Shown: positions 25,379-36,557, counted from the stretch's first letter. The stretch: DNA of 44,839 bases from Bacteroidales bacterium (GCA_025455395.1 JALOMO010000010.1:1-44839), one strand, 5' to 3'. The notes: generated by a model not told the origin, from the letters alone. Translations and numbers: made by a program.

Positions 25379-27166
25379 TTACATTCTTTCCGGCGCCTCT
25401 ATGCCCAGGAGCCAGAGGCCGGTTTCTATAACTCTTCCCGTAAGATCGGAGAGCCTGATCCTGAAATTGCGTGAACCATTATCTGCTTCTCCCAGGATAG
25501 AATAATCATGATAGAATTGGTTAAATTCCCTTGCCAGTTCATAACAATAATTGGCAATGAGTGCAGGGCTGAGCTCAGACGCTGCCTCCGTTACCATTGC
25601 AGGGAAATCATTCAGGAGTTTAATTACATTAATCTCTTTTTGATTTGGTGTAATGGTATTCTCTTTTCCATGTCTCCATTCAATTCCAGTTTCTTCTGCC
25701 TTTTTTAGTACTGACCTGATCCTTGTATAGGTGTACTGGATAAAGGGACCTGTATTTCCGTTAAAGTCAATTGATTCCAAAGGATTAAAGGTCATATTTT
25801 TCTTCGGATCAACTTTTAGGATAAAGTATTTAAGTGCAGCCAGGCCTATCTGCCGGTATATATTCTCTTTCTCTGTTTCACTGTATCCGGTCAGTTTACC
25901 GAGCTCCTGTGACATGGTTCTTGCGGTGTCGGTCATCTCGCTGATAAGATCATCAGCATCGACCACCTTTCCCTCGCGTGATTTCATCTTTCCTTCAGGC
26001 AGTTCAACCATACCATAGGAGAAATGATGGAGGCCGCTTGCCCACCTGAATCCCATCCGCAATAAGGCAAGGGAAAGAACCTGGAAATGATAGTTCTGTT
26101 CATTGCCAACCACATAGATATGCCTGTCAAAATGGTAGTCGTTATATCGTATGACTGCAGTTCCGAGGTCTTGCGTCATATAAACGGCTGTACCATCAGA
26201 TCTAAGCAGCAGCTTATGATCGAGTTTATCTGCAGTGAGGTCTATCCATACAGAGCCGTCTTCCCTCCTGATAAGGTGTTCTTCATTCAGGGCCTGCAGA
26301 ACGATCTCCTTTCCGAGTTTGTATGTATCAGACTCATAGTATATCTTATCGAACTCAACGCCGAGTGACTTATATGTAACATCAAATCCCTCATAAACCC
26401 ATGAGTTCATCATGTGCCAGAGCTTTACCGTCTCTTCATCGCCTGCTTCCCACCTTATAAGCATGTCACGAGCTGCAATCATAAGCGGTGCATTGTCACG
26501 TGCCTCTTCTGGTGTTGCGCCTGCGGCTTCGAGCTCTGCGGCCTGTTCGCGATGTTTCTTATCAAACAGAACATAGTAATCGCCCACGAAATGGTCACCT
26601 TTTTTGGATACCGATTCGGGTGTTGCTCCATTCCCGAACATCTTCCAGGCGACCATTGATTTGCAGATATGAATTCCCCTGTCGTTGACAATATTTGTCC
26701 TGATGACCCTGTTGCCTGCTGCCTCGCAGATCCTTGACAATGAGAATCCTAGCAGATTATTGCGTATATGGCCCAGGTGAAGTGGCTTGTTTGTATTTGG
26801 TGATGAATATTCAATTACAATTGTCTCAGAGTTTTCGCCGGGAGGTGTAGCTCCGTAATCACTGACCTCTGAGATCAGGTATAGCTTGCTGGCCCATTCT
26901 TCCGGAGCAATAGTAACATTGAGAAATCCCTTTATGACATTATATGCACTGACAGCACCAATATTTTTTATGAGGAACTCGCCAATTTCATGGGCAGTCT
27001 GTTCCGGTGACATACGTGTTATTCTTGTCAGGGGAAAAACAACAAGGGTGAGATCTCCAGGAAACTCCTTTCGTGTCTTCTGGACCTGCAGCAGATTATC
27101 CTCAATTTCTGCTCCGTACAGGTTCTTTATTGCCTCTCTCACTCCCTTTCTCAGCAGGTTCTCCAT
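25379..27166 (-). CDS. argS: Arginyl-tRNA synthetase
   Basis: A 595-residue class I synthetase that charges tRNA-Arg. It has the N-terminal Add1 domain (about residues 1-100), the HIGH-type motif as HLGH in NTNKPLHLGHIRNN, the KMSKS-region sequence GKMKSREGKVVDADD and an all-helical C-terminal anticodon-binding domain. The ATG at 27166 is used because a perfect -7 box at 27186-27193 predicts transcription start near 27180, downstream of a longer in-frame ATG at 27211; the in-frame ATG at 27175 remains possible with a 4-6 nt leader. It heads an argS-ffh-folD run on the - strand. Confidence 0.95.
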   Translation of the reverse strand: MENLLRKGVREAIKNLYGAEIEDNLLQVQKTRKEFPGDLTLVVFPLTRITRMSPEQTAHEIGEFLIKNIGAVSAYNVIKGFLNVTIAPEEWASKLYLISEVSDYGATPPGENSETIVIEYSSPNTNKPLHLGHIRNNLLGFSLSRICEAAGNRVIRTNIVNDRGIHICKSMVAWKMFGNGATPESVSKKGDHFVGDYYVLFDKKHREQAAELEAAGATPEEARDNAPLMIAARDMLIRWEAGDEETVKLWHMMNSWVYEGFDVTYKSLGVEFDKIYYESDTYKLGKEIVLQALNEEHLIRREDGSVWIDLTADKLDHKLLLRSDGTAVYMTQDLGTAVIRYNDYHFDRHIYVVGNEQNYHFQVLSLALLRMGFRWASGLHHFSYGMVELPEGKMKSREGKVVDADDLISEMTDTARTMSQELGKLTGYSETEKENIYRQIGLAALKYFILKVDPKKNMTFNPLESIDFNGNTGPFIQYTYTRIRSVLKKAEETGIEWRHGKENTITPNQKEINVIKLLNDFPAMVTEAASELSPALIANYCYELAREFNQFYHDYSILGEADNGSRNFRIRLSDLTGRVIETGLWLLGIEAPERM

Positions 27167-27185
27167 GCTTCTCATTTTACGGCTG

Positions 27186-27193
27186 CAAAGATA
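27186..27193 (-). promoter_or_regulatory. -7 promoter box of argS (TATCTTTG)
   Basis: A perfect TAnnTTTG match located 20 bases before the argS ATG at 27166. It lies inside the longer in-frame reading frame that begins at 27211, so it decides the start. A TTTTG lies about 25 bases upstream, somewhat far for a -33 element. Confidence 0.6.
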
Positions 27194-27337
27194 ATATTTA
27201 CTTCCATACACATGCTTTCAAAATATAATACACAGCAAGGACCAAGTGTTCAAAAAAGTTGATAACTCATTATATTTTTTTGACGAAGGCGAAATTTCTT
27301 TCGGAAAAAACAAATTACCTTTATATTGTTGCACGGG

Positions 27338-27347
27338 GCAATATTGC
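27338..27347. promoter_or_regulatory. 10-bp palindrome ahead of the SiaC-like gene
   Basis: GCAATATTGC is a perfect palindrome 28 bases before the ATG at 27375, in the roughly 200-bp divergent gap between argS and the SiaC-like gene. It could be an operator. A near -7 sequence (TACCTTTA) lies about 20 bases upstream. Nothing else was recognised in this gap. Confidence 0.3.
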
Positions 27348-27374
27348 AAGGACAGGGAAGGAACGAATTAGGTT

Positions 27375-27833
27375 ATGGTTAAACTTAAAGATATTCAGTT
27401 AGAAGCTACGACGAGAACGCCGCAGGTTCATTTTGTTGCAAGCACAGGTATTCTGAGCTTCACCGGCAAATCATTACCTGAGAATGCATCGACATTTTTT
27501 GAGCCTCTCTATAAGTGGGCTACCGAATATGCCAAGAATCCGGCTGAAAGTACAAATCTCAAGTTCAATGTTGATTACTTCAATACTTCCTCAGTTATAT
27601 GGATGGGAAAGATATTGAAGGTATTAACAAAGATAAAGAAGGTTGACCATATACTTTTTGTTCATCTATACTTCGACATTGAGGAATATGACTCTATGGG
27701 TGAAGAAGATGTAAGGGAAGCTCTCTCCCCTATTCTGGATGTTACGGCTGATGCTTCATGCAGTGTAGGCATCAGGCTGTACGGCATTGATGATGACGGG
27801 AATACCCTTAAGGAGAATATCGTTCTTATCTGA
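27375..27833 (+). CDS. SiaC-like (DUF1987) signalling phosphoprotein
   Basis: A 152-residue single-domain protein resembling SiaC of Pseudomonas, which is phosphorylated by the kinase SiaB, dephosphorylated by SiaA, and stimulates a diguanylate cyclase. The key segment is FNVDYFNTSSVIWMGKIL, with Thr71 matching the phosphorylated Thr of SiaC; TPQVHF and SFTGKSLPENA near the N terminus also fit. No SiaA, SiaB or cyclase gene is in the window, so its partners must be elsewhere or different. It lies 60 bases before the AmmeMemoRadiSam genes on the same strand and may or may not be co-transcribed with them. Confidence 0.8.
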   Translation: MVKLKDIQLEATTRTPQVHFVASTGILSFTGKSLPENASTFFEPLYKWATEYAKNPAESTNLKFNVDYFNTSSVIWMGKILKVLTKIKKVDHILFVHLYFDIEEYDSMGEEDVREALSPILDVTADASCSVGIRLYGIDDDGNTLKENIVLI

Positions 27834-27893
27834 ATCCTTTTCCTCCTTTTTTACCGCTTTTTAGTGTAAATTTACATGGTGCATTAACTGTTT

Positions 27894-29399
27894 ATGAAAA
27901 CGGTTTGTTTCATATTGTTTACACTAATACTTCCGCTTATGAACATATTCGGACAGGAAGTCGGACAAGACAGGCAGCCTGTCGTTGCCGGCAGCTTCTA
28001 CCCTTCCGCGGCCGGGAAAATTAAAAGTGATCTCTCCGGCTATTTCCTCTCCTGCCCAAAGCCTGCTCCTGGTGTTGTTGTAAGGGCTGTTATTGTACCC
28101 CATGCCGGATATGTCTATTCCGGGCATACTGCAGCAGCCGCTTTTGCAGCGATCCCTCCCGATGCTGAAATAGAAAACATCTTTCTCATTGGAGCAAGCC
28201 ACAGATATGCCTTTGAAGGAGCGGCTGTCTTTTCTTCTGGCAATATGGTTACCCCGCTGGGAACGGTGACGGTTAACAAAGAGATTGGCAAGGAACTGGT
28301 GAAAGGAAGCCGCTGGTTCATCACCCGCGATGATGCTCACAGACCTGAACATTCACTGGAGGTTCAGCTCCCTTTCATACAGTATCATTTCACTAAGAGC
28401 ATCAAAGTTGTACCAATACTGATTGGCACTCAGAACAGATCTATACTGAAGTCGATTGCTGACGGGCTTGAGCCCTGGTTCAATGAACGCAATCTATTTA
28501 TAATAAGCAGTGACTTTTCACATTACCCCTCCTATGATGATGCCTGCAAAGCAGACAAGCTCATGAGTGATGCCATACTGACAGGTGATCCCCAGAGGTT
28601 TATCATGACCAAAAACAGTGTTGAATCTTCCGGGACTGAAAATCTGGCAACGGCCATGTGCGGCTGGACTGCCGGTCTTGTGCTGCTATATCTTACAGAA
28701 GATCACGGCGAACTTAAATACAGGAATGTTGAGTACACCAATTCAGGAGATTCCAGATACGGAGGCAAAGACCAGGTTGTCGGATATAACTCAATTGTTG
28801 TCGAGGAGAAGGTGAATGTCATCCAGAAGAGCACTACTGACGTGGCGTTCTCACTTACCGCTGGTGAGCAGAAGACGCTCCTTGGCATCGCGAGATCATC
28901 CATTTCCGCAAGACTTAAAGGAGTGAAACCGACACCTCCTGCGACGGCCGCACTTACACCACGGCTCAGGGAGAATCTCGGAGCTTTTGTAACCCTTACT
29001 ATCGATAAAAACCTCAGGGGATGCATCGGACGATTTACTTCACCTGACCCGCTTTATGAGGTTGTCAGCCAGATGGCAACAGAGGCAGCATTTTCTGACC
29101 CGAGATTCCCTTCGCTGACTGAAGATGAATATCCTGAGATTCATGTCGAGATATCTGTTCTCGGGCCCATGAGGAAGATTTCCGATATAAGTGAGATCAA
29201 AATAGGGAAACATGGCATCTACCTTAAGAAAGGTATAAGGGCCGGAACCCTTCTGCCACAGGTAGCTTCAGAGCGAGGATGGAGTGTGACCGAGTTTCTG
29301 GGATACTGTGCCCGTGACAAAGCCGGCATCGGCTGGGACGGATGGAAGGATAAGGATACAGAGATCTTTGTCTATGAAGCTTATGTTTTCGGTGAATAA
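27894..29399 (+). CDS. Secreted MEMO-AMMECR1 fusion (AmmeMemoRadiSam system proteins B and A)
   Basis: A 501-residue two-domain protein. Residues 1-20 form a probable signal peptide (MKTVCFILFTLILPLMNIFG). Residues about 27-306 are a MEMO-family domain, related to class III extradiol dioxygenases: His70 in VPHAGYVYSG, His103 in GASHRYAF and Cys256 in TAMCGWTAG match the His-His-Cys site known in human MEMO1, and SSDFSHYP supplies further active-site residues. Residues about 320-501 are an AMMECR1 domain with the signature LRGCIGRF (Cys377). These families are often paired with a radical SAM protein, found two genes downstream. The reaction is unknown. Export of both domains to the periplasm is the notable prediction. 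It starts 60 bases after the SiaC-like gene and ends 11 bases before the membrane protein. Confidence 0.9.
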   Translation: MKTVCFILFTLILPLMNIFGQEVGQDRQPVVAGSFYPSAAGKIKSDLSGYFLSCPKPAPGVVVRAVIVPHAGYVYSGHTAAAAFAAIPPDAEIENIFLIGASHRYAFEGAAVFSSGNMVTPLGTVTVNKEIGKELVKGSRWFITRDDAHRPEHSLEVQLPFIQYHFTKSIKVVPILIGTQNRSILKSIADGLEPWFNERNLFIISSDFSHYPSYDDACKADKLMSDAILTGDPQRFIMTKNSVESSGTENLATAMCGWTAGLVLLYLTEDHGELKYRNVEYTNSGDSRYGGKDQVVGYNSIVVEEKVNVIQKSTTDVAFSLTAGEQKTLLGIARSSISARLKGVKPTPPATAALTPRLRENLGAFVTLTIDKNLRGCIGRFTSPDPLYEVVSQMATEAAFSDPRFPSLTEDEYPEIHVEISVLGPMRKISDISEIKIGKHGIYLKKGIRAGTLLPQVASERGWSVTEFLGYCARDKAGIGWDGWKDKDTEIFVYEAYVFGE

Positions 29400-29410
29400 G
29401 TGATTACCTG

Positions 29411-31837
29411 ATGTATCATGCAGGACCCATAGGCCTGACCACTCTGGTAATCTATCTTTTTACCCTGTTTCTTACATCGACACGATTCATTGATGGCAGG
29501 GCTCACAGAAGATTCTGGAACTGGATACTGCTCGGCACTTTCCTTGTGACAGCGCTTTTTGGCCTCTTTATGGCTATGCAAATAACCTATAAGTGGAATA
29601 TTCCATTTGCAGGTCAGCTGCTTCAGTGGCATGTTGAGTTCGGTATTGCCATGGCATTTACTGCATTAATTCACCTTACCTGGCACTTTAAATATTATTT
29701 CGGCAAACCTGGTAACTCTTCTGATTTGATTGCAGACACCGGGCTGAAGGTTGAAGGTGACAGTAAAGTGCCTGTTCCCGTCGCAATGCTGTTGATGCTT
29801 ACAGGTTTTGCCAGCTCATCATCACAGTTTATCCTCCTGAGGGAGGCTGTTATTCTTGGCGGAGGCGCCGAATCTTCGACTGGATTGTTCCTTTGGCTAT
29901 GGCTGATGATCTCCGCCTCGGGAGCTGTATCAGGTGGCAGGTCACGGATGGCGCAGCCCGGAAGGCTCATGTGGACCTTCCTTGCTGTCATGGTATTGGC
30001 GCCTGCCAGTTATGTAGCCATGAATCTTTTTCTCCTAAGTCCCGGGGAGACACCTTCATTCATTCAGACATTTATCATACTGACAGTCAGTGTCGCACCG
30101 CTCTCATTCATTTCAGCATTTGTCTTTATAAGGTTAACAGCACTGATGCTTGAGAGTCGCGGAACCCGGCCCGGAACGAGCTTTGGGATTGAAACAGCAG
30201 GGTCTGTTGCTGCAGGCATCATCACAACGATTACGGTTACTCTAAATATTTCGAACTTTCAGTTATACCTGCTCATCGTACTTGCTTCAGCTACGATGAT
30301 CATCATTCTTTTATATCCGCGTCATACCAGGAAAAGAAATTTGTTTCTTCTATCCATTCCACTCGCGATACTCGTATTGCTTTTCAGTCCTGATCCTGCT
30401 ATCAGAAGCCTTCTCATTGGAGGTATAAAGGCTGAAAGTAGTGTTGATACACCGTTTGGAAACATAACCACAGGAAGTTACAGCGGCGAAAAAACAGTCT
30501 TTTACGATCATCGTCCACTCTTTTTTGCCGGTGACGTTATCAGCACAGAAGAGAATGTTCATTATGCTCTTTTACAGAGGGATAAATATGGCAGGGTGAT
30601 GGTTATCTCGGGTGGTTTATTGAGGCATACTCCGGAATTGCAGAAGTACAGTATCTCTGAACTGGTTTATCTGGAGCATGACCCTGGCATAATAGCAGCG
30701 GAGGGGGCACATGACACCATCTCCGGGAGAATGGAGATCACTGTTGAAAAGGTTGATCCGCTACGTTATTTGAGGAGGTCCACTGACAAATTTGATGCGG
30801 TGATACAGCTTATCCCGCCTCCTGCGACTCTTGCTTTAAACAGGTTTTATACAATTGAGTATTTTAAACTTGTAAAAGAGCGTATGACACCCGGCGCTGT
30901 ATTTATGTGCACTCCCATGCCATGGTATAATTACTCGCCGGAGAGCTACAGGAGAGGATTGTCTCCGGTTTACAATGCTCTTAATGATCTTTTCAGGTAC
31001 GTTATAATCTTCCCGGGATCATCGCTATATATGATCGCATCTGACAGTCCTCTTTCGGATTCTGTATCTGTTATGGCTGAAAAAGTATCGTTCAGCAATA
31101 CGTATGTGAATGGCGATTATATTGATGACAATGATATCAGGAGGAAGAGTGAACAGATAATCTCCGTGATTGATACCACTGTCAGGGTCAACAGTGCAGC
31201 TATGCCTGTCTCATCGTGGTTCAGCAACCTGCTTTCAATTGAAAAGAGGGGCATTTCCGGCAGCTCCCTTGTCCTGCTGGTGATACTGGTCATTTTTCCA
31301 TTTGTTTTTGCACCCAGGGGAGGTCTGATGATGTTCGCCTCTTCAGCAGGGCTTGCCGGTTTTGGAATGATAATGGTTTTTACACTTCAGATCACAGTTG
31401 GAAGCATTTATCTCCTTACTGCTCTGATAATTTCATTATTAATGGCCGGACTGGCTGCCGGAGCTTCATTTAAGAATCCGACTCCTCGCCATTCACTTAT
31501 AATTATTGCTTCGATGCTTGCCTTTGTTTATTTCATAACCGGCTTAATGCTTCCCGTGATTGTCAGAGTCTCCCCCTGGCTGGTGACAGGTCTGGTGATG
31601 GTATTCACTATCGTCGCCGCCTTTCTGACAGGAGCGGTTTACATGGTTCTTACAACCTCCGCTGCAGCCAGGGGGCCGGGTGACATTTATGCAGCTGACC
31701 TGGCAGGTGCTGCACTAGGATATCTTATTGTCGCCACTCTTCTTGTTCCCCTGCTGGGAACATCAAATGTCTGCTTTCTTCTCGGAGGGTTGATTTTAAT
31801 AGCTGTTACTCTTGTTTCGGTATTCTTTAAGCATTAG
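29411..31837 (+). CDS. Polytopic membrane protein with degenerate spermidine-synthase-like domain
   Basis: An 808-residue protein. Residues 8-95 form three helices; the third has His74, His88 and His92, a 14-residue His spacing seen in heme-binding cytochrome b helices. Residues 124-325 are about seven more helices of the fused MFS/spermidine-synthase type. Residues about 340-590 resemble a spermidine synthase: VMVISGGLL takes the place of the glycine-rich SAM loop, an acidic LEHDP follows, and ALNRFYTIEYF matches the fused family. The aminopropyltransferase Asp motif is replaced by QLIPPP, so polyamine synthesis is doubtful. About six helices end the protein, including IYAADLAGAALGYL. It lies between the MEMO-AMMECR1 fusion and the radical SAM gene with gaps of 11 and 26 bases, so it is probably a partner of that system. 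Confidence 0.75.
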   Translation: MYHAGPIGLTTLVIYLFTLFLTSTRFIDGRAHRRFWNWILLGTFLVTALFGLFMAMQITYKWNIPFAGQLLQWHVEFGIAMAFTALIHLTWHFKYYFGKPGNSSDLIADTGLKVEGDSKVPVPVAMLLMLTGFASSSSQFILLREAVILGGGAESSTGLFLWLWLMISASGAVSGGRSRMAQPGRLMWTFLAVMVLAPASYVAMNLFLLSPGETPSFIQTFIILTVSVAPLSFISAFVFIRLTALMLESRGTRPGTSFGIETAGSVAAGIITTITVTLNISNFQLYLLIVLASATMIIILLYPRHTRKRNLFLLSIPLAILVLLFSPDPAIRSLLIGGIKAESSVDTPFGNITTGSYSGEKTVFYDHRPLFFAGDVISTEENVHYALLQRDKYGRVMVISGGLLRHTPELQKYSISELVYLEHDPGIIAAEGAHDTISGRMEITVEKVDPLRYLRRSTDKFDAVIQLIPPPATLALNRFYTIEYFKLVKERMTPGAVFMCTPMPWYNYSPESYRRGLSPVYNALNDLFRYVIIFPGSSLYMIASDSPLSDSVSVMAEKVSFSNTYVNGDYIDDNDIRRKSEQIISVIDTTVRVNSAAMPVSSWFSNLLSIEKRGISGSSLVLLVILVIFPFVFAPRGGLMMFASSAGLAGFGMIMVFTLQITVGSIYLLTALIISLLMAGLAAGASFKNPTPRHSLIIIASMLAFVYFITGLMLPVIVRVSPWLVTGLVMVFTIVAAFLTGAVYMVLTTSAAARGPGDIYAADLAGAALGYLIVATLLVPLLGTSNVCFLLGGLILIAVTLVSVFFKH

Positions 31838-31863
31838 CTTTATAGCAAGTTATTAACAATTGT

Positions 31864-32982
31864 ATGTCACTGGTTATCAGAGGAAGTAAGATTACCCGCC
31901 GGACGTTTGCACACCAGGGTTCCCTGGCTGTCGCGGCCGGTATGGTATTGCCAATGGCTTCCTTTAAACCGGCGCCGGCAGAGAAACTGGCAATGTACCA
32001 GGAAGAGAGCGCCCGCGGTATCGTATGCCGTATTTGTCCGAATGAATGTGTTCTGAAAGAGGGAGAGCTTAGTGATTGTCATAACAGGATAGTCAGGAAA
32101 TCAAAGCTCTATACTTTAGCTTACGGCAACCCATGTGCCGTAAACCTTGACCCTGTTGAGAAAAAACCACTATACCACTTTCTTCCCGGATCATCTTCAT
32201 TCTCCATCGCAACGGCAGGATGCAACTTTGCCTGTCTGAACTGTCAGAACTGGACTATCTCACAGACATCACCAGACAAGACCAGGAATTATATACTGCC
32301 TCCTGCAGAGGTGGTTGCAAATGCCATATTAAACAATTGTTCTTCAATTTCTTATACTTATTCTGAGCCTGTGACATTCTATGAATATGTATATGAGACC
32401 TCCGGAATAGCAAGGGAAAAGGGAGTAAAGAACATAATGGTATCAAACGGGTACATTAACAAAGAGCCTCTGAAAGAGCTGTGCCGGTATATTGACGGTG
32501 CCAACATCGATCTTAAGTCATTTAATGACAACACATACCTGAAGCTGACCGGTGGAAAGCTTCAGCCTGTACTTGACACTCTTAAGACCTACAGGGATGA
32601 AGGTGTCTGGCTGGAGATAACAAACCTGGTAGTGCCGGGATGGACTGACAAGCCTGACGAAATAAGGATGATGTGCAGGTGGCTTGCTGAGAATGGTTTC
32701 ACTGACACTCCTCTGCATTTCAGCAGATTTCATCCGCAATACAAACTCGAGCATCTGCCTCCCACTCCTGCCGCAATCCTTAACACTGCGGCCTTACTAG
32801 CGCGCGAGGCCGGCCTGAAATATGTTTATGTCGGCAACCTGCCGGGTGCTGGTCACAGTAATACGATTTGCCCTTCCTGCGGGCAGCCTGTTATTGAGCG
32901 AAGCGGTTTCACCGTTGTCGCCGACAGGATTAAGGGTGGGCGATGCAGTTGTGGCACTTTAATACCCGGAATCTGGAATTAG
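31864..32982 (+). CDS. AmmeMemoRadiSam system radical SAM protein with a Tat signal
   Basis: A 372-residue radical SAM protein similar to pyruvate formate-lyase activases. The SAM-cluster ligands are Cys120, 124 and 127 in CNFACLNC, an upstream Cys set lies at 55, 58, 62 and 72 (CRICPNEC, then DC), and a C-terminal zinc-ribbon-like set lies at 336, 339, 361 and 363. YTYSEPVTFYEYVYE and NIDLKSFND fit the barrel. The N terminus, ITRRTFAHQGSLAVAAGMVL, is a twin-arginine signal: RR followed by x-F and a hydrophobic stretch, ending near residue 35. This predicts export after cofactor insertion, which is odd for an enzyme class that needs a low-potential electron source. The target is unknown. Confidence 0.88.
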   Translation: MSLVIRGSKITRRTFAHQGSLAVAAGMVLPMASFKPAPAEKLAMYQEESARGIVCRICPNECVLKEGELSDCHNRIVRKSKLYTLAYGNPCAVNLDPVEKKPLYHFLPGSSSFSIATAGCNFACLNCQNWTISQTSPDKTRNYILPPAEVVANAILNNCSSISYTYSEPVTFYEYVYETSGIAREKGVKNIMVSNGYINKEPLKELCRYIDGANIDLKSFNDNTYLKLTGGKLQPVLDTLKTYRDEGVWLEITNLVVPGWTDKPDEIRMMCRWLAENGFTDTPLHFSRFHPQYKLEHLPPTPAAILNTAALLAREAGLKYVYVGNLPGAGHSNTICPSCGQPVIERSGFTVVADRIKGGRCSCGTLIPGIWN

Positions 32983-32996
32983 TCATTAATACGTGA

Positions 32997-35036
<2,040 letters not shown>

Positions 35037-35063
35037 ACAAAAAAATGATAGGTTTGTAATTGT

Positions 35064-35630
35064 ATGGAACTATTCGGAAAACTCAGGCTCAGGGCCGGAA
35101 GGATGATTCTAAGAAGGCAGACAGCAACAGTCAGAAGACTGAAGCAGGGTTTTGATATGGACAGAGTAAAGAGGGTCGGTATTCTCTGGGATGCTTCAGT
35201 TGAAAACGACTTTCAGTATCTGGCCAATCTGAACAGGCAGATGGTTGACCTTGGTAAGAGTGTGGAGGTTCTGGCATGGATACCGGGTAAGAGTGTTCCC
35301 GACAGACTCACCGGGCTCACATACATGAAATTCCTTAAGAGAGAAGATTTGAATTGGGCATATATACCTCATTCCAAGGATGCACGAGGGTTTATTGACA
35401 CAAGGTTCGACCTCCTTATAGATATTAATCCTTCGTCTCTCTTTTGTCTTGAGTATATTGTTTCACTTTCTGTCGCACCGATGAAGGTAGGACCTGATCA
35501 CTCTTCAGACCCGGTAAATGCTCCATACGATCTGATGATACAGGCCGGTAAACCCTTTAGCATTGGAACGTTCCTGCAACAGGCATTGCATTATCTCTCT
35601 TTGATAAGCAACCCTGAAACAAGAGCATAA
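35064..35630 (+). CDS. DUF6913-type conserved protein
   Basis: A 188-residue protein of unknown function, of a type that I recognise as a conserved Bacteroidota neighbour of ligA and dapA. It has a basic N-terminal helix (about residues 5-30, MILRRQTATVRRLK) and an alpha/beta body: VKRVGILWDASVENDFQYL, DLGKSVEVLAWIPG, FDLLIDINPSSLFCLEYIVSL and a C-terminal GTFLQQALHYLSLIS helix. There is no signal peptide or membrane helix. The fold hints at a Rossmann-like or glycosyltransferase-like layout, which is a guess. It lies between ligA and dapA on one strand with short gaps. Confidence 0.75.
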   Translation: MELFGKLRLRAGRMILRRQTATVRRLKQGFDMDRVKRVGILWDASVENDFQYLANLNRQMVDLGKSVEVLAWIPGKSVPDRLTGLTYMKFLKREDLNWAYIPHSKDARGFIDTRFDLLIDINPSSLFCLEYIVSLSVAPMKVGPDHSSDPVNAPYDLMIQAGKPFSIGTFLQQALHYLSLISNPETRA

Positions 35631-35662
35631 TAACCTCAACTAAATAGAACAATAATAAAAGA

Positions 35663-36550
35663 ATGAAGAAATTCAAAGGGACGGGTGTGGCAGTAATCAC
35701 ACCCTTCAAGAGCGATCAGAGCATTGACTTCTCATCAATGGAAAAAGTCATTGAGCATATTATCGGCGGAGGTGTAAACTATATTGTCCTTTTAGGTACT
35801 ACAGGTGAAGCTTCTACGTTGAACAGGGATGAAAAGAGCGCCCTTACATCATTTACAGTTGAGGTTGTCAATAAGAGGGTCCCGCTTGTTGTTGGCATAG
35901 GAGGTAATAATACATCAGATATCGTAAGCTATATAAGGCAGGCAGATCTTGAGGGTGTCGATGCCATCCTGTCGGTTGCCCCGTACTATAACAAGCCCAG
36001 CCAGAGAGGAATATACCAGCACTTCAGGCAGATAGCGGCTTCATGTCCTGTGCCTGTGATACTTTACAATGTTCCTTCACGAACAGCGAGCAGCATCTTG
36101 CCCGAGACCTGCCTTGAACTGGCAAGAGACTGTGAAAATATTATAGGCATCAAGGAGTCATCAGGCAATTTTGAGAATGTGATGAAGATTGTCAAGGATA
36201 AACCTGAGAATTTTCTGGTTATATCTGGCAACGATATGGACGTATTGCCTGTGATTGCTGCCGGCGGAGCCGGAGTAGTATCAGTACTGGCCAACGCTTA
36301 CCCTGCTGAATGGTCAGAGATGGTACAGCAAGCATTAAGACATAACTTTAAGATTGCCAGAGAGATACAGTTTAAGTACCTTGAAATGATTGAGCTTCTG
36401 TTTGCTGATGGCAACCCTGCCGGCGTCAAATCGATAATGACCGGCATGAATCTTTGCCACAATTATTTAAGGTTGCCTCTGGTCCCTGTTAGCAGACATA
36501 TTCAGCTGCGCATTGCTAAGGTGATGGAAGAACTTTCAAAGAAGACATGA
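35663..36550 (+). CDS. dapA: 4-hydroxy-tetrahydrodipicolinate synthase
   Basis: A 295-residue TIM-barrel lyase that condenses pyruvate with aspartate semialdehyde in lysine and diaminopimelate synthesis. The Schiff-base Lys is Lys164 in IIGIKESSGNF, the proton-relay Tyr is Tyr135 in LYNVPSRT, and the substrate Thr pair is in LLGTTGEAST. Standard length. It is the last gene of the + strand run and its stop is 7 bases from the convergent secA stop, with no hairpin between. Confidence 0.96.
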   Translation: MKKFKGTGVAVITPFKSDQSIDFSSMEKVIEHIIGGGVNYIVLLGTTGEASTLNRDEKSALTSFTVEVVNKRVPLVVGIGGNNTSDIVSYIRQADLEGVDAILSVAPYYNKPSQRGIYQHFRQIAASCPVPVILYNVPSRTASSILPETCLELARDCENIIGIKESSGNFENVMKIVKDKPENFLVISGNDMDVLPVIAAGGAGVVSVLANAYPAEWSEMVQQALRHNFKIAREIQFKYLEMIELLFADGNPAGVKSIMTGMNLCHNYLRLPLVPVSRHIQLRIAKVMEELSKKT

Positions 36551-36557
36551 GGATGCA

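Noticed and set aside
27167-27211. Longer argS N terminus starting at 27211
   Set aside because: The added residues overlap the -7 box at 27186-27193, so the mRNA would start downstream of that ATG.
36551-36557. Terminator between convergent dapA and secA
   Set aside because: Only 7 bases separate the stop codons and no hairpin is seen across the junction.
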